A stretch of DNA of 6,129 bases from an uncultured Shinella sp. GTDB taxonomy: Bacteria > Pseudomonadota > Alphaproteobacteria > Rhizobiales > Rhizobiaceae. The number at the start of each line of letters is the position of its first letter. Position 1 is the stretch's first letter. Below the pieces are notes generated by a model, which had not been told where the DNA came from, made no database searches, and saw nothing but the letters and a program-made list of their open reading frames with translations. Made by a program: the position numbers and the translations under genes. Location: assembly GCA_946886325.1 (NCBI GenBank), contig CAMPIK010000159.1:1-6129 (forward strand), written 5' to 3'. Shown here piece by piece: positions 1-6,129 of this stretch.

Positions 1-2
1 CC

Positions 3-548
3 GACAACCTCCAGCGTCCCTACGATCCGGAACAGGCGAAGGAACTGCTGACGGGCGCCGGCGTCAGCGGCCTGACGCTGAACTATCTCGTCAATGCCGG
101 CAACGAGGTCGACGAGCAGATCGCCGTGCTGCTGCAGCAGCAGTTGCAGAAGGCCGACATCACGGTGAACCTGCAGAAGATGGACCCCAGCCAGACCTGG
201 GACATGCTGGTCGCCGGCGACTACGATCTGTCGGTCATGTACTGGACGAACGACATTCTCGACCCCGACCAGAAGACGACCTTCGTCGTCGGTCATGACG
301 CCAACATGAACTACATGACCCGCTACAAGAACGACGCGGTCAAGGACCTCGTCGCCGCGGCCCGCCTCGAAATGGATCCGGCCAAGCGCGAGCAGATGTA
401 TGTCGACATCCAGAAGATGTCGAAGGCCGATGTGCACTGGATCGACCTCTATTACAGCCCCTTCATCAACGTCTCGCGCAAGAACATCGAGAATTTCTAC
501 CAGAATCCGCTCGGCCGCTTCTTCCTCGAAGACGTGGTGAAGAACTGA
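3..548 (+). CDS. ABC transporter substrate-binding protein, peptide/nickel/opine type (SBP_bac_5 family), 5'-truncated
   Basis: This is the C-terminal 181 residues of a periplasmic solute-binding protein. The frame is open from position 3, beginning DNLQRPYDPEQAKELL, and ends at TGA 546-548. The GTG at 126 is an internal codon, because the reading frame continues upstream with family-like sequence. Seen: YDPEQAKELL followed by a beta strand (LTLNYLV), a long helix with LLQQQLQKADI, then the WDMLVAGDYDLSVMYWTND segment, and near the end a helix DPAKREQMYVDIQKM and a strand region WIDLYYSPFINVSRKNIENF. This order is typical of the C-terminal lobe of DppA/OppA-like proteins, which total about 500-550 residues, so roughly two thirds is missing. 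The family delivers peptides, nickel, opines or sugars to an inner-membrane ABC permease. The substrate cannot be told from this fragment. No permease gene follows, so this gene is probably the last of its operon or stands alone. Confidence 0.88.
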   Translation, partial: DNLQRPYDPEQAKELLTGAGVSGLTLNYLVNAGNEVDEQIAVLLQQQLQKADITVNLQKMDPSQTWDMLVAGDYDLSVMYWTNDILDPDQKTTFVVGHDANMNYMTRYKNDAVKDLVAAARLEMDPAKREQMYVDIQKMSKADVHWIDLYYSPFINVSRKNIENFYQNPLGRFFLEDVVKN

Positions 549-556
549 CGGGACCC

Positions 557-577
557 GCGGCGCCATACAGGCGCCGC
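557..577 (+). terminator. Hairpin 1 after the binding-protein gene
   Basis: A perfect 8-bp inverted repeat: GCGGCGCC (557-564), loop ATACA (565-569), GGCGCCGC (570-577). It starts eight bases after the stop codon. No T-run follows, so it is not a classical intrinsic terminator by itself. It may stabilise the mRNA 3' end or act with the second hairpin at 592-621. Confidence 0.45.
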
Positions 578-591
578 CATCGAGCCAAAGG

Positions 592-621
592 AGCGCGCCC
601 CCGGGATACAAGGGGCGCGCT
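592..621 (+). terminator. Hairpin 2, probable terminator of the binding-protein transcript
   Basis: A perfect 10-bp inverted repeat: AGCGCGCCCC (592-601), a 10-base loop (602-611), GGGGCGCGCT (612-621). It can be extended by a G-U pair (591/622). The tail TCGATTCC is only weakly T-rich. Its place between a finished gene and the PHO-box promoter of the next operon favours transcription termination, though Rho-dependent ending or a 3'-end stabiliser is possible. Confidence 0.55.
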
Positions 622-703
622 TCGATTCCATCGCGGACGCAAACGCGAATGAATGTCTGCCGAAAAGCGCATCGATACGGCCTGTCCGGCCATGGAATCA
701 TTG

Positions 704-732
704 CTGAAATAAATCTGTCACAAAACTGTTAT
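704..732 (+). promoter_or_regulatory. PHO box (PhoB binding site) upstream of pstS
   Basis: Two direct 7-base repeats in exact 11-base phase, CTGTCAC (715-721) and CTGTTAT (726-732), are separated by AAAA. This matches the known PhoB box of CTGTCAT-type repeats joined by a 4-base A/T-rich spacer. A weaker third unit, CTGAAAT (704-710), with spacer AAAT, sits in the same phase just upstream. Phosphorylated PhoB binds such tandem repeats and replaces the usual -35 contact of sigma-70. The last repeat ends 63 bases before the pstS start codon. The match is by eye. The core two repeats are very convincing and the third is suggestive. Confidence 0.9.
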
Positions 733-741
733 GCAACTCCT

Positions 742-747
742 CTAGAG
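742..747 (+). promoter_or_regulatory. Possible -10 element of the pstS promoter
   Basis: CTAGAG lies about ten bases after the last PHO repeat, where the -10 hexamer sits in E. coli PhoB-dependent promoters. The match to TATAAT is modest, and the hexamer register (TCTAGA at 741 or CTAGAG at 742) is uncertain. If correct, transcription would start near 754 with a leader of about 40 bases. Confidence 0.35.
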
Positions 748-783
748 CGGTGCCGACGCCGAAGCGTCAATCCAAAATTCTAC

Positions 784-788
784 GGGAG
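784..788 (+). promoter_or_regulatory. Ribosome binding site that fixes the pstS start
   Basis: GGGAG is followed by seven bases and then ATG at 796. It selects that ATG over an in-frame ATG at 649, whose product would read through the PHO box region and would bury the signal peptide. Confidence 0.75.
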
Positions 789-795
789 AAAATCC

Positions 796-1821
796 ATGAA
801 GAAATATCTCGGAAGCTGCGCAGTTGCCGCTCTCGTGCTGGCAACGGCAGGCGTCGTCCAGGCTCGTGACCAGATCCAGATCGCCGGTTCCTCGACCGTG
901 CTGCCCTACGCCTCGATCGTCGCCGAAGCCTTCGGCGAAAACTTCGACTTCCCGACCCCGGTCGTCGAGTCGGGCGGCTCGGGTGCCGGCCGCAAGAAGC
1001 TTTGCGAAGGCGTGGGCGAGAACACCATCGACATCGCAAACTCCTCCTCGCGCATCAAGCAGTCGGACATCGACAATTGCGCCGCCAATGGCGTGAAGGA
1101 CATCCAGGAAGTCCGCATCGGTTATGACGGCATCGTCTTCGCTTCGGACATCAGCGGCCCGGACTATGCCTTCACCCCTGCCGACTGGCACAACGCTCTT
1201 GCCGCCAAGGTCCTGAAGGATGGCCAGCTCGTCGACAACCCCTACAAGGCCTGGAACGAAATCCGCGCCGACCTGCCGGCTCAGCCGATCCTCGCCTTCA
1301 TCCCGGGCACCAAGCACGGCACGCGTGAAGTCTTCGACGAGAAGGTTCTCATCGCAGGCTGCGAAGAAAACGGTGCTGCTGAGGCCATCAAGGCTGCTGG
1401 CGGCGAAGAAAAGGAATGCATGGCGCTGCGGACCGACGGCGTATCCGTCGACATCGACGGTGACTACACCGAGACGCTCGCACGCGTCGACGCCAACAAG
1501 AACGGCATCGGCGTCTTCGGCCTGTCCTTCTACCAGAACAACACCGACAAGCTGCGCGTCGGCACCATGGGCGGCGTCGTTCCGTCCGTCGAGTCGATCG
1601 CTTCCGGCGAATACCCGGTTTCCCGTCCGCTGTACTTCTACGTGAAGAACGCACACCTGGACGTCATCCCGGGCCTGCAGGAATATGTCGAGTTCTTCGT
1701 TTCGGATGAAATGGCCGGCCCGGACGGCCCGCTCGCCGCCTACGGTCTCGTTTCCGACCCGGAACTCGCAAAGACCCAGGCTGCCGTCAAGGCGCGCACC
1801 CCGATGGGCGCCCTGAACTAA
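796..1821 (+). CDS. pstS: Phosphate ABC transporter, periplasmic phosphate-binding protein PstS
   Basis: PstS binds inorganic phosphate in the periplasm and delivers it to the PstCA channel. The protein has 341 residues, usual for the family. A signal peptide occupies residues 1-23: MKK, a hydrophobic core, then VQA before RDQ as a signal peptidase I site. The mature part opens with QIQIAGSSTVLPYA (27-39), the phosphate-loop strand. ESGGSGAG (58-65) is the second binding loop, followed by DIANSSSRIK (79-88) and IPGTKHGTREVF (169-180), which corresponds to the RxxxSGT-type loop of E. coli PstS. Four cysteines remain in the mature protein (70, 95, 189, 208) and could form two disulfides. The loop at 82-86 has serines and Arg where E. 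coli PstS has Asp56, a form I believe is common in this PstS subclass. The start at 796 is chosen from the ribosome binding site and signal peptide. It is the first gene of the PHO-box-controlled operon and is followed by an attenuator-like hairpin. Confidence 0.96.
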   Translation: MKKYLGSCAVAALVLATAGVVQARDQIQIAGSSTVLPYASIVAEAFGENFDFPTPVVESGGSGAGRKKLCEGVGENTIDIANSSSRIKQSDIDNCAANGVKDIQEVRIGYDGIVFASDISGPDYAFTPADWHNALAAKVLKDGQLVDNPYKAWNEIRADLPAQPILAFIPGTKHGTREVFDEKVLIAGCEENGAAEAIKAAGGEEKECMALRTDGVSVDIDGDYTETLARVDANKNGIGVFGLSFYQNNTDKLRVGTMGGVVPSVESIASGEYPVSRPLYFYVKNAHLDVIPGLQEYVEFFVSDEMAGPDGPLAAYGLVSDPELAKTQAAVKARTPMGALN

Positions 1822-1835
1822 GCTTTCGAGCACTG

Positions 1836-1866
1836 CCGGCGACGCCATGACGGCGTCGCCGGTTTT
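1836..1866 (+). terminator. Intrinsic terminator/attenuator between pstS and pstC
   Basis: A perfect 11-bp GC-rich stem, CCGGCGACGCC (1836-1846) and GGCGTCGCCGG (1852-1862), with loop ATGAC and a tail TTTTCTGTTTT from 1863. It begins 14 bases after the pstS stop. Because pstC follows on the same strand with no visible new promoter, it most likely ends a share of transcripts and protects the pstS message, which would give more PstS than membrane subunits. That partial-termination role is inferred. Confidence 0.82.
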
Positions 1867-1896
1867 CTGTTTTCCGTCAAAGGGCTTGGGCAGAAG

Positions 1897-3357
1897 ATGA
1901 GCGTGGGATTGATCTTCCTTGTCGTGCTGGTGCTTGCAACAGTCGGCTATTTCGTCGGCAGGGCGCGCGCCCTGTCTCTTTCAGCTCAAAGCGGCACGAA
2001 GCTTCACTCGCTTCCGAGCTATTACGGCCAGACCGTCGCGCTTTTTATCGCGGTACCTGCCTTCTTTCTCCTCATCGCCTGGCTCTTCATTCAGCCGATG
2101 ATCATCGACAGCCGCATCGACGGAATGATACCTGACAGTGTCATCCCCGATGGCGGCGCGCGCAGCCTTGTCATTTCCGACGTTCGCCGCATTGCCGACG
2201 GCCTCGACGCGGTTCTTTCCCGCGATACGCTCGACGAAAGCGCGCTGACCGATGGCAGCATCGACTTTGGGACCATTCGCGCGCGCCTTGCCGAGGTGGG
2301 TGTGGCGCTTGCCGGCGATGTCCCGACCGAGGTCTTCGAGGCTGCCAAGGCCTATCGCCAGGGCACCAAGACCGGCAGCATGATGATGACCATCGCGGTC
2401 CTCCTGGTCGCAATCGGCCTTGGAGCCTGGTCCTATACCTGGATCCGCCCCCTCATGCGGGCACGCAACATCAGCGAGACCTTCGTCAAGGCCCTGCTGA
2501 TTGCCTCGTCCACGGTCGCGATCCTCACGACGGCGGGCATCGTCGGCTCGCTGGTCTTCGAGACCATCAATTTCTTCAAGATGTATCCGGCCTCCGAGTT
2601 CTTCTTCTCGACGGTCTGGAACCCGCAGTTCCGCGGCGGCTCCGACCTCGGCATCTGGCCGCTGCTCTGGGGTACGCTCTACGTATCGTTCATCGCGCTG
2701 CTGGTTGCAGTTCCGATCGGCCTGATGATCGCGATCTATCTTGCGGAATATGCCAGCAAGACGGTCCGCAGCTTCGCCAAGCCGGCGATCGAGGTTCTGG
2801 CCGGCATCCCGACCATCGTCTACGGTCTCTTCGCGCTGATCACCGTCGGTCCGTTCCTGCGTGACTATTTCGCGCAGCCGATGGGTCTCGGAAGCTCGTC
2901 GTCGTCGGTTCTGACCGCTGGCCTCGTCATGGGCATCATGATCATCCCCTTCGTCAGCTCGCTGTCGGACGACATCATCAACGCCGTGCCCCAGTCGCTG
3001 CGTGACGGTTCCTACGGTCTCGGCGCGACGCAGTCGGAAACCATCAAGAAGGTCATCCTGCCGGCGGCCCTTCCGGGCGTCGTCGGTGCCATTCTGCTGG
3101 CCGCCAGCCGCGCGATCGGTGAAACCATGATCGTGGTGCTCGGCGCGGGTGCTGCCGCCAAACTCGACCTCAATCCCTTCGAGGCCATGACGACGGTGAC
3201 GGTCAAGATCGTCAGCCAGTTGACCGGCGACACGGAATTCGCAAGCCCCGAGACGCTTGTCGCCTTCGCGCTCGGCCTCACACTTTTCGTCATCACGCTG
3301 GGGCTGAACGTAGTCGCCCTCTACATCGTGCGCAAATACCGGGAGCAGTACGAATGA
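1897..3357 (+). CDS. pstC: Phosphate ABC transporter permease PstC, long form
   Basis: One of the two inner-membrane subunits of the phosphate importer. At 486 residues it is much longer than E. coli PstC (about 320). The extra part is N-terminal: hydrophobic segments at about 3-21 and 46-68, a soluble stretch at 70-160 rich in acidic residues, and another membrane segment at 163-183. The usual permease core follows, with membrane segments near 199-227, 259-283, 298-320, 338-355, 393-415 and 455-477. The cytoplasmic EAA loop, which contacts PstB, is at 361-395 with SLRDGSYGLGAT and ILPAALPG. The conserved SRAIGET motif (404-410) keeps the Arg/Glu pair tied to transport in E. coli PstC. The ribosome binding site is weak (AAAGGG at 1879-1884, 12 bases before ATG). 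The gene lies 75 bases after pstS behind the hairpin, and its stop overlaps the pstA start as ATGA, suggesting translational coupling. Confidence 0.95.
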   Translation: MSVGLIFLVVLVLATVGYFVGRARALSLSAQSGTKLHSLPSYYGQTVALFIAVPAFFLLIAWLFIQPMIIDSRIDGMIPDSVIPDGGARSLVISDVRRIADGLDAVLSRDTLDESALTDGSIDFGTIRARLAEVGVALAGDVPTEVFEAAKAYRQGTKTGSMMMTIAVLLVAIGLGAWSYTWIRPLMRARNISETFVKALLIASSTVAILTTAGIVGSLVFETINFFKMYPASEFFFSTVWNPQFRGGSDLGIWPLLWGTLYVSFIALLVAVPIGLMIAIYLAEYASKTVRSFAKPAIEVLAGIPTIVYGLFALITVGPFLRDYFAQPMGLGSSSSSVLTAGLVMGIMIIPFVSSLSDDIINAVPQSLRDGSYGLGATQSETIKKVILPAALPGVVGAILLAASRAIGETMIVVLGAGAAAKLDLNPFEAMTTVTVKIVSQLTGDTEFASPETLVAFALGLTLFVITLGLNVVALYIVRKYREQYE

Positions 3358-4709
3358 CCGACGTCTCCGTATTCGGCAATGTCGCCAAAGTGCCTCAGAG
3401 CAAGTCCATTCTGGCGCCTGATGCGCGCACGCGCAAACGCAACGCGGCAGAGGCCCGGTTCCGCCTCTGGGGCGCTCTCGCGGTAACCCTCGGCGTCCTG
3501 GCGCTGGTCGGCCTGCTGGCGTCGATCCTCTCCAACGGCCTGTCCTCCTTCCAGCAGACTTATGTCACGCTCGACGTCTTTCTCGATCCGGCAAAGCTCG
3601 ACAAGGATGGCAATCGCGATCCGGAGAGCATCGCCAAGGTCTCGACCTTCGGCTATGCGCCGCTGATCGAGACGGCGCTGGCAAGTGCGATGGAAGCCAA
3701 GGGCATTACCGTCGATGGCATGAACGCCAAGGCGGCATCGGAGCTGATCTCCAAGGAAGCGCCGGCCAGCCTGCGCAACCATGTGATTGCCGATCCCTCG
3801 CAGATTGGCCAGACCGTGTCCTTCGACCTGCTCGCCGCCGGCCGCATCGACGGCTACTACAAGGGCCGCGTGACGATGGAGAGTGCGGCACTCGACCGCA
3901 ACACCTCGCCGGAACAGCTCCAGCTTGCCGACAAGCTGAAGGAAGCCGGCGTCCTGACGACGCGCTTCAACTGGGACTTCTTCACCGCTCCGGACGCATC
4001 CGACACGCGGCCCGAAGCGTCCGGCCTCGGCGTCGCCATCATCGGCTCGGCCTATATGATGCTGATCGTGCTGGTGCTGTCGCTGCCGCTTGGCGTCGCC
4101 GCCTCGATCTATCTCGAGGAATTCGCGCCGCAGAACCACCTGACCGACCTGATCGAGGTCAATATCGCCAATCTCGCGGCCGTTCCCTCGATCGTTTTCG
4201 GTATCCTCGGTCTCGCCGTCTTCATCAACTTCGTCGGCCTGCCACAATCGGCACCCGTCGTCGGCGGCCTCGTCTTGACGCTGATGACGCTTCCGACCAT
4301 CATCATCGCGACACGCGCCGCGCTGAAGGCTGTGCCGCCGTCGATCCGCGATGCCGCACTCGGCGTCGGCGCCTCGAAGATGCAGTCGATCTTCCACCAT
4401 GTCCTGCCGCTTGCGATGCCGGGCATCCTGACGGGCACGATCATCGGTCTCGCCCAGGCGCTCGGCGAAACCGCACCGCTGCTCCTGATCGGCATGGTCG
4501 CCTTCGTCCGCGAATATCCGGCCGGCCCGCCGGACGGCCTCTTCGATCCGGCGTCGGCCCTGCCTGTCCAGGTCTACAACTGGACGCAGCGCGGTGACCC
4601 GGCCTTCGTGGAACGCGCCTCCGGTGCCATCATCGTGCTGCTGGTGTTCCTGATTATGATGAACCTGATCGCGATCATTCTCCGCCGCCGCTTCGAGCGT
4701 CGTTGGTAA
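3354..4709 (+). CDS. pstA: Phosphate ABC transporter permease PstA, long form
   Basis: The second membrane subunit of the importer, pairing with PstC. At 451 residues it exceeds E. coli PstA (296). A cytoplasmic N-terminus with [13 protein letters not shown] (25-37) precedes a membrane segment at 38-62. A large soluble region follows at about 66-222, the extension known from many long PstA proteins. The permease core has membrane segments near 224-252, 270-295, 300-320, 355-380 and 422-444. The EAA loop is at 321-357, with [12 protein letters not shown] and VLPLAMPG. The motif [11 protein letters not shown] (367-377) aligns with ARIAGETAPLL of E. coli, as I recall that sequence. Gln368 thus takes the place of Arg220, which E. 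coli needs for transport. GGGAG (3341-3345) lies eight bases before ATG 3354, supporting this start, and the 4-base overlap with pstC suggests coupled translation. Confidence 0.95.
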   Translation: MTDVSVFGNVAKVPQSKSILAPDARTRKRNAAEARFRLWGALAVTLGVLALVGLLASILSNGLSSFQQTYVTLDVFLDPAKLDKDGNRDPESIAKVSTFGYAPLIETALASAMEAKGITVDGMNAKAASELISKEAPASLRNHVIADPSQIGQTVSFDLLAAGRIDGYYKGRVTMESAALDRNTSPEQLQLADKLKEAGVLTTRFNWDFFTAPDASDTRPEASGLGVAIIGSAYMMLIVLVLSLPLGVAASIYLEEFAPQNHLTDLIEVNIANLAAVPSIVFGILGLAVFINFVGLPQSAPVVGGLVLTLMTLPTIIIATRAALKAVPPSIRDAALGVGASKMQSIFHHVLPLAMPGILTGTIIGLAQALGETAPLLLIGMVAFVREYPAGPPDGLFDPASALPVQVYNWTQRGDPAFVERASGAIIVLLVFLIMMNLIAIILRRRFERRW

Positions 4710-4710
4710 A

Positions 4711-4716
4711 AGGGAG
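4711..4716 (+). promoter_or_regulatory. Ribosome binding site of pstB, with neighbouring ATG codons
   Basis: AGGGAG directly after the pstA stop. It is four bases before ATG 4721 and seven before ATG 4724. Other operon genes use seven to eight bases, so 4724 may be the real start. It rules out the overlapping TTG at 4703, which lies upstream of the site. Confidence 0.65.
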
Positions 4717-4720
4717 TAAC

Positions 4721-5542
4721 ATGATGAACATGTCCGGCATGACAACGACAATGACGCCCACGCCGAAGGTTGCAGCAATGAATGAAACGACGAAGGTTTC
4801 CGCCCGTGACGTCCAGGTCTATTATGGCGACAAGCACGCCATCAAGGACGTGAACATCGAGATCCGCCCGCGCACCGTGACCGCCTTCATCGGCCCGTCG
4901 GGCTGCGGCAAGTCGACCTTCCTGCGGTGCATCAACCGCATGAACGACACGATCGCAAGCTGCCGCGTCGAGGGCCTTATCTCCATCGACAGCGAGAACA
5001 TCTACGACCCGAAGGTCGATCCGGTGCAGTTGCGCGCCAAGGTCGGCATGGTGTTCCAGAAGCCGAACCCGTTTCCGAAGTCGATCTTCGAGAACGTCGC
5101 CTACGGTCCGCGCATTCACGGCCTCGCCGCCAAGAAGTCCGACCTCGACGACATCGTCGCGTCCGCGCTTCAGAAGGCCGGCCTCTGGAACGAGGTCAAG
5201 GATCGGCTGGACTCGCCGGGCACCGGCCTTTCCGGCGGCCAGCAGCAGCGTCTCTGCATCGCGCGGGCCGTTGCCGTCAGCCCCGAGGTCATCCTGATGG
5301 ACGAGCCCTGTTCGGCGCTCGACCCGATCGCGACCGCCAAGGTCGAGGAACTGATCCACGAACTGCGCGAGAATTTCACGATCGTCATCGTGACGCACTC
5401 GATGCAGCAGGCAGCCCGCGTTTCGCAGCGCACCGCCATGTTCCACCTCGGCAACCTCGTCGAGGAGAACGACACCGACAAGATGTTCACCAATCCGGAT
5501 GACCAGCGCACGCAGGACTACATCATGGGCCGCTTCGGCTGA
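4721..5542 (+). CDS. pstB: Phosphate ABC transporter ATP-binding protein PstB
   Basis: The ATPase that powers phosphate import; two copies dock on the EAA loops of PstC and PstA at the cytoplasmic face. From ATG 4721 it has 273 residues. All ABC motifs are present and intact: Walker [10 protein letters not shown] (58-66), Q-loop VFQKPNPFP (111-119), signature LSGGQQQR (170-177), Walker B VILMDEP (190-196), D-loop SALD (198-201) and the switch histidine in THSMQQ (H226). The fingerprints [17 protein letters not shown] and the C-terminal DYIMGRFG mark it as PstB and not another ABC ATPase. The first 20 residues are rich in Met and Thr and poorly conserved. Starts at 4724 or at 4778 (254 residues, close to the E. 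coli length of 257, with GAAGG eight bases upstream) are possible. The gene starts 11 bases after pstA. Confidence 0.96.
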   Translation: MMNMSGMTTTMTPTPKVAAMNETTKVSARDVQVYYGDKHAIKDVNIEIRPRTVTAFIGPSGCGKSTFLRCINRMNDTIASCRVEGLISIDSENIYDPKVDPVQLRAKVGMVFQKPNPFPKSIFENVAYGPRIHGLAAKKSDLDDIVASALQKAGLWNEVKDRLDSPGTGLSGGQQQRLCIARAVAVSPEVILMDEPCSALDPIATAKVEELIHELRENFTIVIVTHSMQQAARVSQRTAMFHLGNLVEENDTDKMFTNPDDQRTQDYIMGRFG

Positions 5543-5593
5543 TGCCAGCCGCATCGCCGATCGCCTTTTCCGAGCGCTTTTGAGGACAAGATC

Positions 5594-6129
5594 ATGTCAT
5601 CGACCCATATCGTCTCGATCTACGACGAGGAACTGAAGTACCTGACCCGCCGCATCTCCGAAATGGGTGGCACGGCCGAGCAGATGGTGGCCGACGCGGT
5701 TCGCGCGCTCGTCAATACCGACGCCGGGCTCGCCCAGAAGGTGATCTCCGAGGACGTCATCCTCGACGAGGCCGAGCGCCAGATCAACGAGAAGGCGATC
5801 GTGACGATCGCCAAGCGCCAGCCGATGGCGGCGGACCTGCGCGAGATCATGGGCGCGATCCGCATCGCGGCCGAGCTGGAGCGTGTCGGCGACCTCGGCA
5901 AGAACACCGCCAAGCGCGTGATCGCCGTGCAGAGCACCGGCATGCCGCGCGCACTCGGACGCGGCATCGAGCATCTGGCGGAGCTTGCCCTGATGCAGCT
6001 CAAGGAAGTGCTCGACGTCTATGCCACGCGCTCCGTGGAGAAGGCCAAGGCGATCCGCGAGCGCGACGACGAGATCGACGCGATCTACACCTCGCTCTTC
6101 CGCGAACTCCTGACCTACATGATGGAGGA
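5594..6129 (+). CDS. phoU: Phosphate signalling protein PhoU, 3'-truncated by the window edge
   Basis: PhoU is a cytoplasmic helical protein that links the Pst transporter to the PhoR kinase and keeps the Pho regulon off when phosphate is plentiful. The frame is open from ATG 5594 to the edge, giving 178 complete codons of the usual 230-240. It starts MSSTHIVSIYDEELKYL. The first three-helix bundle holds IAKRQPMAADLREIMGAIR (72-90) and ELERVGDLGKNTAKRV (94-109), with the ExxxD metal-binding motif (E96, D100) typical of PhoU. The second bundle begins near 124 and includes a RDDEIDAIY segment (157-165) that mirrors the LDEAERQIN segment (58-66) of the first. GAGGA (5582-5586) lies seven bases before ATG. 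It follows pstB by 51 bases with no terminator seen, so it is co-transcribed. Confidence 0.95.
   Translation, partial: MSSTHIVSIYDEELKYLTRRISEMGGTAEQMVADAVRALVNTDAGLAQKVISEDVILDEAERQINEKAIVTIAKRQPMAADLREIMGAIRIAAELERVGDLGKNTAKRVIAVQSTGMPRALGRGIEHLAELALMQLKEVLDVYATRSVEKAKAIRERDDEIDAIYTSLFRELLTYMME

Noticed and set aside
682..688. CTGTCCG as a further PHO repeat
   Set aside because: It falls in 11-base phase with the PHO box, but the intervening unit at 693-699 does not match and the spacer is GC-rich, so chance is more likely.
466..693. Small minus-strand open frame over the intergenic hairpins
   Set aside because: Arg-rich, low-complexity product that overlaps the end of the binding-protein gene and both hairpins, with no support for being coding.
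649..795. Upstream extension of pstS to ATG 649
   Set aside because: It would translate the PHO box and promoter, place about 49 non-signal residues before the signal peptide, and ignore the good ribosome binding site before 796.
742..1848. Long minus-strand open frame (368 codons) opposite pstS
   Set aside because: Same shadow effect. It runs through the pstS terminator hairpin and has no recognisable protein features or ribosome binding site.
3321..4778. Long minus-strand open frame (485 codons) opposite pstA
   Set aside because: It lies opposite a clear pstA, has low-complexity Asp/Arg/Gly-rich composition with no family resemblance, and arises from G/C-rich third positions that suppress stops on the other strand.
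4574..5554. Minus-strand open frame (326 codons) opposite pstB
   Set aside because: Shadow of pstB, which has every ABC motif. The antisense product shows only repetitive Val/Asp/Arg/Leu-rich sequence.
5543..5593. Possible terminator or promoter between pstB and phoU
   Set aside because: The 51-base gap has short T-runs (CCTTTTCC, GCTTTTGA) but no stem before them and no PHO repeats.

Overview
The window reads as ordinary chromosomal DNA from a GC-rich alphaproteobacterium. A member of the Rhizobiales, probably Rhizobiaceae, is the best guess. The basis is strong G/C preference at third codon positions, long-form PstC and PstA, a PstB close to rhizobial PstB as I recall it, and a nearby peptide/opine-type binding protein. 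This is judged by eye; species and genus cannot be fixed from the sequence alone.

Layout: every gene is on the + strand. Positions 3-548 hold the C-terminal part of an ABC transporter substrate-binding protein of the oligopeptide/nickel/opine family, cut by the left edge. Positions 549-795 are non-coding. They carry two GC-rich hairpins just after that gene, then a clear PHO box (PhoB site) and promoter region for the next operon. From 796 to the right edge lies the high-affinity phosphate operon pstS-pstC-pstA-pstB-phoU. phoU is cut by the right edge at about three quarters of its usual length. A strong hairpin with a T-rich tail sits between pstS and pstC. pstC and pstA overlap by ATGA, pstA and pstB are 11 bases apart, and pstB and phoU are 51 bases apart.

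How the genes work together: PstS captures phosphate in the periplasm. PstC and PstA form the membrane channel, and two PstB subunits hydrolyse ATP to drive import. PhoU binds the transporter and relays its state to the PhoR/PhoB sensor system. When phosphate is scarce, phosphorylated PhoB should bind the PHO box at 704-732 and induce the operon. The pstS-pstC hairpin would let pstS be expressed in excess over the membrane components. No phoR lies between the binding-protein gene and pstS; phoB, if linked, would lie beyond the right edge.

I see no previously undescribed system. The points most worth checking are a natural glutamine in PstA where E. coli has an arginine needed for transport, the three-unit PHO box, the pstS-pstC attenuator, and the paired hairpins at 557-622.
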